DNA from: Clostridiales bacterium
GTDB taxonomy: Bacteria; Bacillota; Clostridia; Oscillospirales; Oscillospiraceae
Assembly (NCBI GenBank): GCA_022764045.1
Contig: JALERU010000043.1
Location: 1 to 58,553, forward strand
Length of the DNA stretch: 58,553 bases
Direction: 5' to 3'
Every line of letters starts with the position of its first letter. The first letter of the stretch is position 1. The translations under genes and the position numbers were made by a program. Shown one piece after another: positions 48,078 through 57,014 of this stretch. The notes beneath the pieces were generated by a model. It searched no databases. It saw nothing but the letters and a program-made list of their open reading frames with translations, and was not told the DNA's origin.

Positions 48078-50318
48078 ATGACCGAGTTTAAGTCAGGTGT
48101 TGACCTCTCCCTGATGGAAGGCGTGCTCCGCCAATATCAGGAGGACTCCACCAGCCTGATCATGATCCTGCAGCGGGCTCAGTCTATCTACGGCTATCTG
48201 CCTCAGGAAGTGATCTACCATGTGGCGGAACGGACCGGCAACAGCCCCGCTAAGGTGATGGGCGTGGCCACCTTCTATAGTTACTTCCGCCTCAAGCCCA
48301 TGGGCACCTATCAGATTATGCTCTGCGAAGGCACCGCCTGCCACGTCAACGGCGCCGAGCGCATCCGCACCGCCATCACCCAGGAGCTGGGCATCCACAA
48401 CGGCGAGACCACCGAGGACGGCATGTTCACCCTGAACGAGGTGGCCTGCCTGGGCTGCTGCTCCCTGGCCCCTGTTATGATGATCAACGGGGATACCTAC
48501 GGAAACCTGACCCCGGAAAAGACCATCAAGATCCTCCGGGAGCTGCGCAAGCGGGAAGAGGGCGGCGGCATCCGCATCCTGGTTGGCCAGGGCAGCTGCG
48601 GCGTGTCCGCAGGCGCGGCCCGGGTGGCCAAGGTCCTCTCCGGCCACATGACCGCCACCGACAGCTTCACCGTCCAGAAGACCGGCTGTATCGGCATGTG
48701 TTACCTGGAGCCCATCGTGGATATCTACGAGGGCGACAAGCTTCTCCACCGCCTGGTCCGGGTCACCGAGACCGACGCCCTGGGCATCGTGGAGGCCGTC
48801 CGCACCAAGGACTTTTCCAAGCTGGAGGCCATGTTCATCAGCGACGAGGACGCCCGCTTCCTGAAGAAGCAGAAGCGCGTGGCCCTGCGTCACTGCGGCA
48901 TCGTGGACCCCACCAGCATCGACGACTACATCCAGCACGACGGCTACAAGGCTCTGGACAAGGCCCTGCACATGACCCCCGAGGAGGTCATCGAGGAGAT
49001 CAAGGTCTCCGGTCTGGCCGGCCGCGGCGGCGCAGGCTTCCCCACCTGGTTTAAGTGGAACGCCGCCCGCCAGGCAGAAGGGGAGAACAAGCACCTCATC
49101 TGCAACGCCGACGAGGGCGACCCCGGCGCATTCATGGACCGGGCCGTCATCGAGTCCGACCCCCACAGCCTTATCGAGGGCATGCTCATCGGCGCGTACG
49201 CCATCGGGGCCAAGGACATGTATGTGTACATCCGTGCTGAGTACCCCCTGGCTGTGGAGCATTTAGGGCTGGCCATTGAGCAGGCCAGAAGCCGCGGCCT
49301 GCTGGGCGAGAACATCCTGGGCACCGGCTTCTCCTGCGACCTGTCCATCAAGATCGGCGCAGGCGCCTTCGTCTGCGGCGAGGAGACCGCCCTCATCGAG
49401 TCCATGGAAGGCAAGCGCGGTATGCCCCGCCTGAAGCCTCCCTTCCCCGCTCAGAGCGGTTACTTAAACGAGCCCTCCAACATCAACAACGTGGAGACCT
49501 TTGCAAACGTTGCCTGGATTCTGAACAACGGCGGCGCAGCCTTTGCCGCCATGGGCACGGAAAACTCCAAGGGCACCAAGGTCTTCGCCCTCACCGGCAA
49601 GGTCCAGCGGGGCGGCCTGGTGGAGGTGCCTATGGGCAACTCCCTGAAGGACGTTATCTTCGACATTGCCGGCGGCATCAAGAACGGCCGCAAGTATAAG
49701 GCGGTTCAGATGGGCGGCCCCTCCGGCGGCTGTATCCCCGCCGAGCTGGCCGACACCCCCATCGACTACAAGGCCCTCTCCGCCACCGGCGCCATCATGG
49801 GCTCCGGCGGCATGGTGGTCATGGACGACTCCACCTGTATGGTGAACATCGCCCGGTTCTTCCTGGACTTCACCGCCCGGGAATCCTGCGGCAAGTGCGT
49901 CCCCTGCCGCATCGGCACCACCCGCATGAAGGAGATCCTGGACCGCATCTGCGAAGGCGAAGGTCAGGAAGGGGACATTGAGCTGCTGGAGGAGCTGTGC
50001 GTGTCCATCAAGGACGGCGCCCTCTGCGGCCTGGGCCAGACGGCCCCCAACCCCGTCCTCACCACCATCCGGTATTTCCGGGACGAGTACGAAGCCCACA
50101 TCCGGGACAAGAAGTGTCCTGCCGGAGAGTGCTCCGCGCTGCTGACCATCTCCATCGACCCGGTGAAGTGCAAGGGCTGCACCCTCTGCGCCCGGAAGTG
50201 TCCCGTGGAGTGCATCAGCGGCGAGCGGAAGGAGCCTCACATCATCAATCAGGCTGCCTGCATCAAGTGCAAGCAGTGCGTGAGCTCCTGTAAGTTCGAC
50301 GCCATCATCGTAGAGTAA
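48078..50318 (+). CDS. Fused NuoE-NuoF-type NADH-oxidising flavin/Fe-S subunit (StnA+StnB-like)
   Basis: 746 residues in three parts. Residues about 1-155 are NuoE/HndA-like with the [2Fe-2S] ligands CEGTAC and CLGCC. Residues 160-620 are NuoF-like: a second thioredoxin-like [2Fe-2S] domain, GRGGAGFPTWFKW for NADH, NADEGDPGAF for FMN and ESCGKCVPCRIGT for [4Fe-4S]. The C-terminus is a two-[4Fe-4S] ferredoxin (CKGCTLCARKCP; CIKCKQCVSSC). These are normally separate genes. No hydrogenase or formate dehydrogenase catalytic gene adjoins, so with its partner it resembles the Sporomusa-type NADH:ferredoxin/NADPH transhydrogenase. Confidence 0.88.
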   Translation: MTEFKSGVDLSLMEGVLRQYQEDSTSLIMILQRAQSIYGYLPQEVIYHVAERTGNSPAKVMGVATFYSYFRLKPMGTYQIMLCEGTACHVNGAERIRTAITQELGIHNGETTEDGMFTLNEVACLGCCSLAPVMMINGDTYGNLTPEKTIKILRELRKREEGGGIRILVGQGSCGVSAGAARVAKVLSGHMTATDSFTVQKTGCIGMCYLEPIVDIYEGDKLLHRLVRVTETDALGIVEAVRTKDFSKLEAMFISDEDARFLKKQKRVALRHCGIVDPTSIDDYIQHDGYKALDKALHMTPEEVIEEIKVSGLAGRGGAGFPTWFKWNAARQAEGENKHLICNADEGDPGAFMDRAVIESDPHSLIEGMLIGAYAIGAKDMYVYIRAEYPLAVEHLGLAIEQARSRGLLGENILGTGFSCDLSIKIGAGAFVCGEETALIESMEGKRGMPRLKPPFPAQSGYLNEPSNINNVETFANVAWILNNGGAAFAAMGTENSKGTKVFALTGKVQRGGLVEVPMGNSLKDVIFDIAGGIKNGRKYKAVQMGGPSGGCIPAELADTPIDYKALSATGAIMGSGGMVVMDDSTCMVNIARFFLDFTARESCGKCVPCRIGTTRMKEILDRICEGEGQEGDIELLEELCVSIKDGALCGLGQTAPNPVLTTIRYFRDEYEAHIRDKKCPAGECSALLTISIDPVKCKGCTLCARKCPVECISGERKEPHIINQAACIKCKQCVSSCKFDAIIVE

Positions 50319-50335
50319 GGAAGGAGGGCGTCACC

Positions 50336-52393
50336 ATGAAAAAGATCAAAGTAACCATCAATGGTAAAGTGTGTACCGGCAAGCCCGGCCAGACCCTCCT
50401 GGAGATCGCCGAAGATAACGGCATTGCCATCCCCAACCTCTGCCACAACGGCCAGCTGAAGCACTACGGCGGCTGTTCCCTGTGCGTGGTGGAGGCCGAG
50501 GGCAGCCCCAAGCTCCTGCGGGCCTGCTCCACCGTGGCCACCGACGGCCAGGTGATTGACACCGAGTCCGAGCGGGTGGTCCGCACCCGCAAGACCAGCA
50601 TCGAGCTGCTCATGAGCGACCACGACGGCGACTGCCGGGGTCCCTGCGTGCTGAAGTGCCCCGCCAGCGTCAACGCCCAGGGGTACATCCAGGCCATCGC
50701 CCGGGGGGATGACAAGGAGGCCGTGCGCATTCTGAAGGAGCGCCTGCCCATCCCCGCCTCCATCGGCCGCGTCTGCCCCCATCCCTGCGAGGGCGGCTGC
50801 CGCCGGCAGATGGTGGAGGAGGCCATCTCCATTTCCTACCTGAAGTATTTCGCCGCTGACCGGGTCATCGCCGCCGGCGGCTACCTCCCCGCCAAGGCTG
50901 CCGCCACCGGCAAGCGGGTGGGCATCATCGGCGGCGGCCCTGGCGGCCTCACCGCTGCTTACTACCTGTCCCTGAAGGGCCACCGGGTGACCATCGTGGA
51001 CGCCATGCCCCAGATGGGCGGTATGCTCCGGTACGGCATCCCCGAGTACCGCCTGCCCAAGAAGGTGCTGGACGAGGAAATCGCCGAAATCGCCTCCCTG
51101 GGTGTGGAGATGAAGAACAACTACCGCATCGGGGTGGACGCTACCTTCGAGGAGTTCAAGAGCAAGTACGACGCTGTGGTTCTGGCCATCGGCGCCTGGG
51201 AGAGTATGCCCGTGGGCTGCCCCGGCGAGGAGCTGGAGGGCGTCATGGGCGGCATCGACTTCCTCCAGCGGGTTGCCCTGGGGGAGAAGCCCGACATCGG
51301 CGACAAGGTGGCCGTGGTGGGCGGCGGCAACACCGCCATGGACGCCTGCCGCACCGCCGTCCGTCTGGGCGCCAAGGAGGTCTACGTGGTCTACCGGCGC
51401 ACCGAGAAGGAAATGCCCGCTGAGCAGATCGAGATCGACGAGTCCCGGGAAGAGGGCGTCATCTATAAGTTCCTCACCAACCCCGCCGAGATCATCGGGG
51501 AGAACGGGAAGGTCAAGGAGATCAAGCTCCAGGTCATGGAGCTGGGCGAGCCTGACGAGTCCGGCCGCCGCCGTCCCGTGCCCGTGCCCGGCAAGTTTGA
51601 GGTCCTGCCGGTGACCTGCGTCATCGCCGCCATCGGCCAGAAGGCCAATGTGGCCGGCTTCGAGAGCGTGGAGCTCAACCGCAAGGGCATCATCGCCGCC
51701 GACGAGACCAGCTACCGCACCTCCGTGGAGGGCGTGTTCGCCGTGGGCGACGCCACCAACAAGGGCGCTTCCATCGCCATCGAGGCCATCGGCGAGGCCC
51801 GCCGCTGCGCCAAGGTGGTGGACCTGTACCTGAACGGGGTGGATGTGCCTTACCACAAGACCTACCTGTCCGTGAAGGACGTGTCCCCCGAGTATTTCGA
51901 GGACTACATCAAGCTGCCCCGCACCAAGATGAACGTGCGGCCTCCCGAGGAGCGCAAGCACGACTTCCAGGAGATCAACTTGGGCTTCACCGAGGCCCAG
52001 GCCCGGGCCGAGGCCGCCCGCTGCCTGGACTGCGGCTGCCACGACTTCGAGGAGTGTAAGCTCATCCGCTGCGCCAACCTGTACGAGCTCAAGCCCGAGC
52101 GCATCGCCCGGATCAAGGGCACCGGCAAGGTGCACCCCAGCTACAAGGAGAAGCGCCTGGTGGCCATCGAGCGGGACCAGGGCAAGTGCATCCTCTGCGG
52201 CCAGTGCGTGCGCATCTGCAGCGAAGTGGTGGGCAAGGGCATCATCGACCTGGTGGGCCGCGGCTTCGACACCGTGATCCGTCCGGAGTTCCTCCAGAGC
52301 GACGCCATCCGCGGCTGCGTGGACTGCCTGGAGTGCGCCAACGCCTGTCCCACCGGCGCCCTGCGCATCCGGGAGAACGAAGTGGAAGAGTAA
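50336..52393 (+). CDS. GltD/NfnB-like NADPH flavoprotein with Fe-S domains (StnC-like)
   Basis: 685 residues. N-terminal NuoG-like [2Fe-2S] domain (CHNGQLKHYGGCSLC), cluster-binding CRGPCVLKCPA and CPHPCEGGCRR, a GltD/NfnB-type core with FAD (GIIGGGPGGLTAAYYLSLKG) and NADP (VAVVGGGNTAMDACRTAVRL) dinucleotide folds, and C-terminal ferredoxin motifs (CILCGQCVRIC; CVDCLECANACP). It is 17 bp downstream of the fused gene and must form a complex with it. The likely job is coupling NADH, NADPH and ferredoxin pools by flavin-based bifurcation, which a butyrate fermenter needs; the assignment is by architecture. Confidence 0.85.
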   Translation: MKKIKVTINGKVCTGKPGQTLLEIAEDNGIAIPNLCHNGQLKHYGGCSLCVVEAEGSPKLLRACSTVATDGQVIDTESERVVRTRKTSIELLMSDHDGDCRGPCVLKCPASVNAQGYIQAIARGDDKEAVRILKERLPIPASIGRVCPHPCEGGCRRQMVEEAISISYLKYFAADRVIAAGGYLPAKAAATGKRVGIIGGGPGGLTAAYYLSLKGHRVTIVDAMPQMGGMLRYGIPEYRLPKKVLDEEIAEIASLGVEMKNNYRIGVDATFEEFKSKYDAVVLAIGAWESMPVGCPGEELEGVMGGIDFLQRVALGEKPDIGDKVAVVGGGNTAMDACRTAVRLGAKEVYVVYRRTEKEMPAEQIEIDESREEGVIYKFLTNPAEIIGENGKVKEIKLQVMELGEPDESGRRRPVPVPGKFEVLPVTCVIAAIGQKANVAGFESVELNRKGIIAADETSYRTSVEGVFAVGDATNKGASIAIEAIGEARRCAKVVDLYLNGVDVPYHKTYLSVKDVSPEYFEDYIKLPRTKMNVRPPEERKHDFQEINLGFTEAQARAEAARCLDCGCHDFEECKLIRCANLYELKPERIARIKGTGKVHPSYKEKRLVAIERDQGKCILCGQCVRICSEVVGKGIIDLVGRGFDTVIRPEFLQSDAIRGCVDCLECANACPTGALRIRENEVEE

Positions 52394-52414
52394 CCTTCCC
52401 TCCCAACCTGCATC

Positions 52415-52444
52415 AAAAAGCGCCCGAGCTTCGGGCGCTTTTTT
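52415..52444 (+). terminator. Rho-independent terminator
   Basis: AAAAAGCGCCCGA-gct-TCGGGCGCTTTTTT, perfect stem. Confidence 0.93.
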
Positions 52445-52511
52445 GCATTCCGTCTGTGCACACACGCAGGAACCCGCACGCCCCCGCCGGGCAGGCACCC
52501 CCCGAGGGCCC

Positions 52512-52539
52512 TTGCATTTTTCCCCAAAAAGGATATAAT
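52512..52539 (+). promoter_or_regulatory. Promoter of the EamA gene
   Basis: TTGCAT (52512-52517), 16-bp spacer, TATAAT (52534-52539). Confidence 0.55.
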
Positions 52540-52586
52540 GGAATACCAGTGTGTCTACCATTTTTCTGTTCTGGGAGGCGTTTCCA

Positions 52587-53576
52587 TTGAACCGTGATTT
52601 CGCCCTGGGCTGTGTGTGCATCGCCCTGGCTACCATGATTTTCTCCACCATGGAGGTTTTGCTCAAGCTCCCCGCCGTGGCCGGGGCCTTCCACCCCCTC
52701 CAGATCACCATGGAGCGGTTTCTGGTGGGCGGGCTGTGCCTGATCCCCGTGGCGGCCCATGCCCTGAAAAAGCGGGGAATCCGGCTCACCGCCGCCGACC
52801 TGCGGTACTTTGCCCTCACCGGCCTGCTGGATGTTCCCCTGGGCATGGTGTTCTACCAGCTGGCCATCACCTGCGGCCAGGCCAACATCGTGGCGGTGAT
52901 CTTCTCCGGCAACCCCATTTTCGTCACCATGCTGGCCTTCCTCATCCTCCACGAGGCCATCCACTGGAACAACATCCTGGCCCTGGTCTTTGAGATCCTG
53001 GGGATTCTGGCCATCATGAACCCCTTCGGCGGCGGCGCGTTCAGCGTCAAGAGCATCCTGCTCACCATCCTGGCCGCCCTCTTCTTCGCCCTGTACGCGG
53101 TGATGGGGAAGAAAAAGACTGCCCAGGTGGGCAGCATCGTGGTCACCTGCTGCAGCTTTCTTTTCGGCGCGGCGGAGTTGTTCCTGATCCTCCTGCTGGG
53201 CCGCACCGGCCCGGGCCGGGCCTTCTTCGGAGCGGTGGGGCTGGAGCTTTTCCAGGACGTTCCCTTCCTCCAGGGCATCAATCTCACCACCCTGCCCTAC
53301 TTCCTGTTCATCGGCATTGTCAACTGCGCCGCGGGCTATGTGTTCCACATGCTGGCCATTGAAAAGACCAGCGCCACCCACGGCAGCCTGGTGTTCTTCT
53401 TTAAGCCCATTCTGGCTCCCATCGTGGCCCTGGCGGTGCTGGGGGAGGCCATCACCAGCCCCATCATCCTGGGCATCGTCATGTTCCTCATTGGCAGCCT
53501 GCTGGGCATCCTGCCGGAGGCCCTGCGGGTGCGGAAAGCCAGCCGCGCCCTGGAGGACGCCGCCCCCCGGCCATAA
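52587..53576 (+). CDS. EamA/DMT-superfamily transporter
   Basis: 329 residues with about ten hydrophobic helices in two EamA repeats; the first repeat contains PLGMVFYQLAITCGQANIVA and VIFSGNPIFVTMLAFLILHE, the second HMLAIEKTSATHGSLVFFFK and PILAPIVALAVLGEAITSP. It exports or imports small metabolites; the substrate is unknown. A TTG start is preferred since GGGAGG lies 8 nt upstream and the -10 box is only 48 bp before it; an earlier GTG has no ribosome site. A Lys/Arg-rich C-terminal tail faces the cytoplasm. Confidence 0.85.
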   Translation: MNRDFALGCVCIALATMIFSTMEVLLKLPAVAGAFHPLQITMERFLVGGLCLIPVAAHALKKRGIRLTAADLRYFALTGLLDVPLGMVFYQLAITCGQANIVAVIFSGNPIFVTMLAFLILHEAIHWNNILALVFEILGILAIMNPFGGGAFSVKSILLTILAALFFALYAVMGKKKTAQVGSIVVTCCSFLFGAAELFLILLLGRTGPGRAFFGAVGLELFQDVPFLQGINLTTLPYFLFIGIVNCAAGYVFHMLAIEKTSATHGSLVFFFKPILAPIVALAVLGEAITSPIILGIVMFLIGSLLGILPEALRVRKASRALEDAAPRP

Positions 53577-53599
53577 CCATCCCACAAAGGAGACTGTTT

Positions 53600-54256
53600 A
53601 TGTTCACTCCCATTGACCTTTCCACCTGGCCCCGCCGGGAGCATTTTCACTACTACCGCAATATCCTGCCCTGCGGCTACTCCGTCACCGTCCAGCTGGA
53701 CCTGACCCGCTTTCAGGCCATGCTCCGGGACCAGGGGCTGAAATTTTACCCCAGCTTCATCTGGTGCGTGTCCCACACCATTCTGTCCCACCCGGCCTTC
53801 CGCATGGGGGTGGACCAGGAGGGCAACCCCGGCACCCATGACGTGCTCCACCCCAACTACACCATCTTCCACCCGGACGACCACACCTTCTCCGACCTGT
53901 GGACGGAGCACAGCGAGGATTTCTCTCAGTTTTACCAGGACTTCCAGGCAGACCAGGTGGTCTACGGGGACAACCACGGCATCAAGGCCAAGCCCGGCCA
54001 GCCCGCCAATTTCTACTGTATCTCCTGCGCGCCCTGGCTGGACTTCACCGGCTACGCATCCACGGTGTCCGGGGGTCAGCCCAACCTGTTCCCGGTGATC
54101 ACCTGCGGCCAGATGGTCCGGGAGGGGGACAAGGTTCGGATGGCCATGGCCATCAACATCTCCCACGCCGCCGCCGACGGCTGGCACACCGCCCAGTTTG
54201 TCCGGGATCTGCAAGCCCTGCTGGACACCATCCCCCTTCATCTGGAACCGAGGTAA
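53600..54256 (+). CDS. Chloramphenicol acetyltransferase-family protein (type A-like)
   Basis: 218 residues, the length of CatA. N-terminal WPRREHFHYYRNILPCGYSV, YPSFIWCVSHTILSHPAFRM, WLDFTGYAST (substrate-site region) and the catalytic HAAADGWH (HxxxDG) are all present. These trimeric enzymes acetylate chloramphenicol with acetyl-CoA; family members elsewhere can have other substrates. It sits between an EamA transporter and a CoA-transferase with no mobile-element signs, so it is probably a chromosomal house gene; resistance is not proven. Confidence 0.82.
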   Translation: MFTPIDLSTWPRREHFHYYRNILPCGYSVTVQLDLTRFQAMLRDQGLKFYPSFIWCVSHTILSHPAFRMGVDQEGNPGTHDVLHPNYTIFHPDDHTFSDLWTEHSEDFSQFYQDFQADQVVYGDNHGIKAKPGQPANFYCISCAPWLDFTGYASTVSGGQPNLFPVITCGQMVREGDKVRMAMAINISHAAADGWHTAQFVRDLQALLDTIPLHLEPR

Positions 54257-54260
54257 GCCC

Positions 54261-55583
54261 ATGAACGATTTGCTGAAACAGGAGTTTGACGCCAAGACCA
54301 TCACTGCCGCCCAGGCGGCGGCCCTGGTGCAGAGCGGCCAGAACGTGTACATCGGCTGCTGCACCAGCTACGCCCGGGCCATTGCCGACGCCCTGGCCGC
54401 CCGCTCCCAGGAGCTGGAGGGGATCACCATCGGCTGCTCCAACATCATTCCCCCCATGGCCTTCCTGGACTGCGCCAACCCGGACGCCTTCCGCATCTCC
54501 ACTTACTTCGTCGGGTATGAGGACCGCCGGGCCCTGTGGGCGGGGCGGGCGGACTACACCTCCGTCCACCTGGGCCAGGTGGACCAGTGGTGCCGCCACA
54601 CCTTCCACCCGGACATCGCCTTTTTCGACGTGTCCCTCCCTGACGAGGAGGGGTACATGAGCTTCGGAGCCTCCGGCTGCTGCATGCACCCCTTCATCCA
54701 GGAGGAGACGGACAATATCGTTCTGCACATCAACCGGTTTGCCCCCTACGTCTCGGGAGAGCGGACCAAAATCCACATCTCCCAGGCCAGGCATGTGGTC
54801 TGGGCGGACGTGGAGAAGGAGACTGTCCCCGGCGGCCCCATGGAGGCCGACCAGGAGACCGCCGCCATGTCCCGGTTCCTGCTGGACCAGATCCCCGACG
54901 GAGCCTGCATCCAGCTGGGCATCGGCGGGGTAGCCAACGCCGTGGGCTACGGCCTCATGGACAAGAACGACCTGGGATGCCACACGGAGATGATGTCCGA
55001 CTCCATCATGGCCCTCATGAAGGCCGGGGTCATCAACAACAGCCGGCCCAAGTTCATCCCCCACCGGTCGGTGGTGGGCTTTGCCTTTGGGTCCAGGGAG
55101 CTGTACGAATTTCTGGACCACAACGAGGACATGTTCTTTGCCCCCTTCCCGGTGGTGAACAGCCCCATCAACATCGCCAAAAACGACAACATGATCTCCA
55201 TCAACACTGCCATGTCCATCGACCTCTTCGGCCAGGTGGCGGCGGAGGGGATGGGAGGCCGTCAGTTCAGCGGCACCGGCGGTCAGGGGGATTACGTCCG
55301 GGGGGCCCAGATGGCCAAGGGGGGCAAGTCCTTCCTTGCCTTCAAGTCCACCCTGGGGACAAGCCCCGACGGCGCCCCCAAAAGCCGCATCGTGCCTTAT
55401 TTCCCCCCGGCCACCATTGTCACCACCCCCCGGTCCGACGTGGAGTATGTGGTGACGGAGTACGGCATGGTGAATTTAAAGCACCTGACCGTCCGGGACC
55501 GGGCCAAAGCGCTCATCGACATTGCCCACCCCGACTGCCGGGGCGAGCTCACCGCCCAGGCAAAGAAGCTGGGGCTCATCTAA
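54261..55583 (+). CDS. Acetyl-CoA hydrolase/transferase-family CoA-transferase (second copy)
   Basis: 440 residues, homologous to the 26724-28022 enzyme: LVQSGQNVYIGCCTSYARAI, IQLGIGGVANAVGYGLM, the active-site HTEMMSDSIMAL with its Glu, and GTGGQGDYVRGAQMAKGG. Likely a butyryl-CoA:acetate or 4-hydroxybutyrate-type transferase; substrate cannot be set from sequence. It starts 5 bp after the acetyltransferase stop, so the two are probably co-transcribed. Confidence 0.85.
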   Translation: MNDLLKQEFDAKTITAAQAAALVQSGQNVYIGCCTSYARAIADALAARSQELEGITIGCSNIIPPMAFLDCANPDAFRISTYFVGYEDRRALWAGRADYTSVHLGQVDQWCRHTFHPDIAFFDVSLPDEEGYMSFGASGCCMHPFIQEETDNIVLHINRFAPYVSGERTKIHISQARHVVWADVEKETVPGGPMEADQETAAMSRFLLDQIPDGACIQLGIGGVANAVGYGLMDKNDLGCHTEMMSDSIMALMKAGVINNSRPKFIPHRSVVGFAFGSRELYEFLDHNEDMFFAPFPVVNSPINIAKNDNMISINTAMSIDLFGQVAAEGMGGRQFSGTGGQGDYVRGAQMAKGGKSFLAFKSTLGTSPDGAPKSRIVPYFPPATIVTTPRSDVEYVVTEYGMVNLKHLTVRDRAKALIDIAHPDCRGELTAQAKKLGLI

Positions 55584-55597
55584 CTAAGGAGGATTCT

Positions 55598-55996
55598 ATG
55601 AAACTTGCAGTAACTTACGACAACGGCCAGGTGTTCCAGCACTTTGGCAAGACCGCTCAGTTTAAAATCTACGACATCACCCCCGAGGGGAAGGTGGGCT
55701 TTTCCATGGTCACCAGCACCGGCGGCCAGGGTCACGGCGCCCTGGCGAGCTTTCTGCGGATGCTGGGCATCAGCGCGGTGATCTGCGGGGGCATCGGCCC
55801 CGGGGCCCAGGCGGCCCTGGCGGAGCTGGGGATCACGGTGATTCCCGGCGTGGTGGGGGACGCGGACCAGGCGGTCCAGGACTTTGTGGACGGCAAGCTG
55901 GTGTCCAATACGGAAGCCCTGTGCAGCCACCATCCCAGCGGCGACGTGGGCTTCGGCTGCGGCCACCACACCTGCGGCGGCGGCTGCCAGAGCTGA
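55598..55996 (+). CDS. NifX/NafY-family (dinitrogenase Fe-Mo cofactor-like) protein
   Basis: 132 residues. KLAVTYDNGQVFQHFGKTAQ begins the NifB/NifX-type fold, and ICGGIGPGAQAALAELGITV follows. The Cys/His-rich end (CSHHPSGDVGFGCGHHTCGG) could bind metal. No nitrogenase genes are present; such proteins are common in anaerobes with roles in metal or Fe-S handling. AAGGAGG precedes the ATG, 15 bp after the CoA-transferase, so it ends that operon. Confidence 0.85.
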   Translation: MKLAVTYDNGQVFQHFGKTAQFKIYDITPEGKVGFSMVTSTGGQGHGALASFLRMLGISAVICGGIGPGAQAALAELGITVIPGVVGDADQAVQDFVDGKLVSNTEALCSHHPSGDVGFGCGHHTCGGGCQS

Positions 55997-56004
55997 AAAC
56001 ACAG

Positions 56005-56039
56005 AAAATCCCCCGGACATCCGTCCGGGGGATTTTTTT
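56005..56039 (+). terminator. Bidirectional terminator
   Basis: AAAATCCCCCGGAC / GTCCGGGGGATTTTTTT arms, between the NifX-like gene and the convergent lipoprotein. Confidence 0.92.
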
Positions 56040-56047
56040 GGTTTGGG

Positions 56048-56989
56048 TCAGCGGGTGAAAGAGACGTCGGCGTTCTCCCAACCGGGGAGGAGGGGGTCTC
56101 CGGCGGTGTGGGTGACGGTGATGGCCTCTCCCTCCCGCTGGATGGCGAAGGTGCCCCAGAGGCTGCGGGCGTCTCCGGTGAGCTCAAAGAGCACGTCCCC
56201 GGGCCGGTAGGAGCCGGTGGCGCTGTCAGAGATGATGTAAAAGGTCCCGCTGAGGGTCTCCCCGCCGCTGGAGAAGGTCATGGTGCCGTCCTCAGCAAAG
56301 GACAGCTGGCCGGGCAGGTCCGCGGAGGTCCAGGTGCCCAGAAAGTCCGCCTGGGTCTCGCCGTAGCCGACAGAGTCATACCGGCTGAAATCGTAGAGAA
56401 CCGGCTCCGCCGGCAGGTCCACCTGGCCGCTGCACAGGCTCAGGAAGGGGTTGAAGGAGCAGATCCGCCCATCGGCGCCCGTGAGGGTCACCAGCAGGTT
56501 GGGCATAATGTCGCTGATGTTGCAGACCAGAAGCACCGGCTCCCCGGTCTGGCTCTCGTAGAGGGTTTCCCCGGCCTCTCCCAGGTACTGGTTGCTCTCG
56601 TCTATCACAAAGGCCTGGACGGTGAGAGGGGCATCCGTCCGGACGGGGACCAGGCAGTAGACCTCGGACCCGGCAGCCCGCACGGTGTGGGCCTCGTCCA
56701 TGTCCGCCAGGAAGGGGTAGTCCTCCACGAGACTGCTGCCGGAGAGGAAGTCAGACATGGCTTCCCCCTGGGAAAGGCTTCCCAGGAAGGCGATGGCGGC
56801 GTCTGCGCCGGCGTTCTGGGCTTCCTCCCGGAGCTGGGAGAGGGAAGGGGCCTCCTGGACCGGCTCAGAAGCCGGGGCAGGGTCCGGCTGAGGGTCCGGG
56901 GCGGGCTGAGACTCCTCCCCGCCGCAGGCGGTGAGACCCAGGGCCAGCAGCAGGCTCAGGAGAAGAGAAATGAGGGATCGCGGTTTCAT
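56048..56989 (-). CDS. Lipoprotein of unknown function with lipocalin-like C-terminal domain
   Basis: 313 residues. Lipoprotein signal SLISLLLSLLLALGLTAC (lipobox LTAC), a Pro/Asp/Glu-rich linker, a middle alpha/beta region and a C-terminal LGTWTSADLPGQLSFAEDGT...GTFYIISDS segment that looks like a small beta-barrel domain related in style to those in the next two genes. It is anchored outside the membrane. No enzymatic motif was recognised. AGGAGG-like site upstream of ATG 56989. Confidence 0.65.
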   Translation of the reverse strand: MKPRSLISLLLSLLLALGLTACGGEESQPAPDPQPDPAPASEPVQEAPSLSQLREEAQNAGADAAIAFLGSLSQGEAMSDFLSGSSLVEDYPFLADMDEAHTVRAAGSEVYCLVPVRTDAPLTVQAFVIDESNQYLGEAGETLYESQTGEPVLLVCNISDIMPNLLVTLTGADGRICSFNPFLSLCSGQVDLPAEPVLYDFSRYDSVGYGETQADFLGTWTSADLPGQLSFAEDGTMTFSSGGETLSGTFYIISDSATGSYRPGDVLFELTGDARSLWGTFAIQREGEAITVTHTAGDPLLPGWENADVSFTR

Positions 56990-57014
56990 AAGGGAACCTC
57001 CTTTTAGGTGGGGG

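Noticed and set aside
50249..52846. Long antisense frame opposite the StnC-like gene and the following gap
   Set aside because: Shadow frame; composition is implausible and it runs through a terminator and another gene.
53600..54256. Assigning definite chloramphenicol resistance
   Set aside because: The HxxxDG motif and length fit, but operon context gives no resistance setting and substrate cannot be read from sequence.
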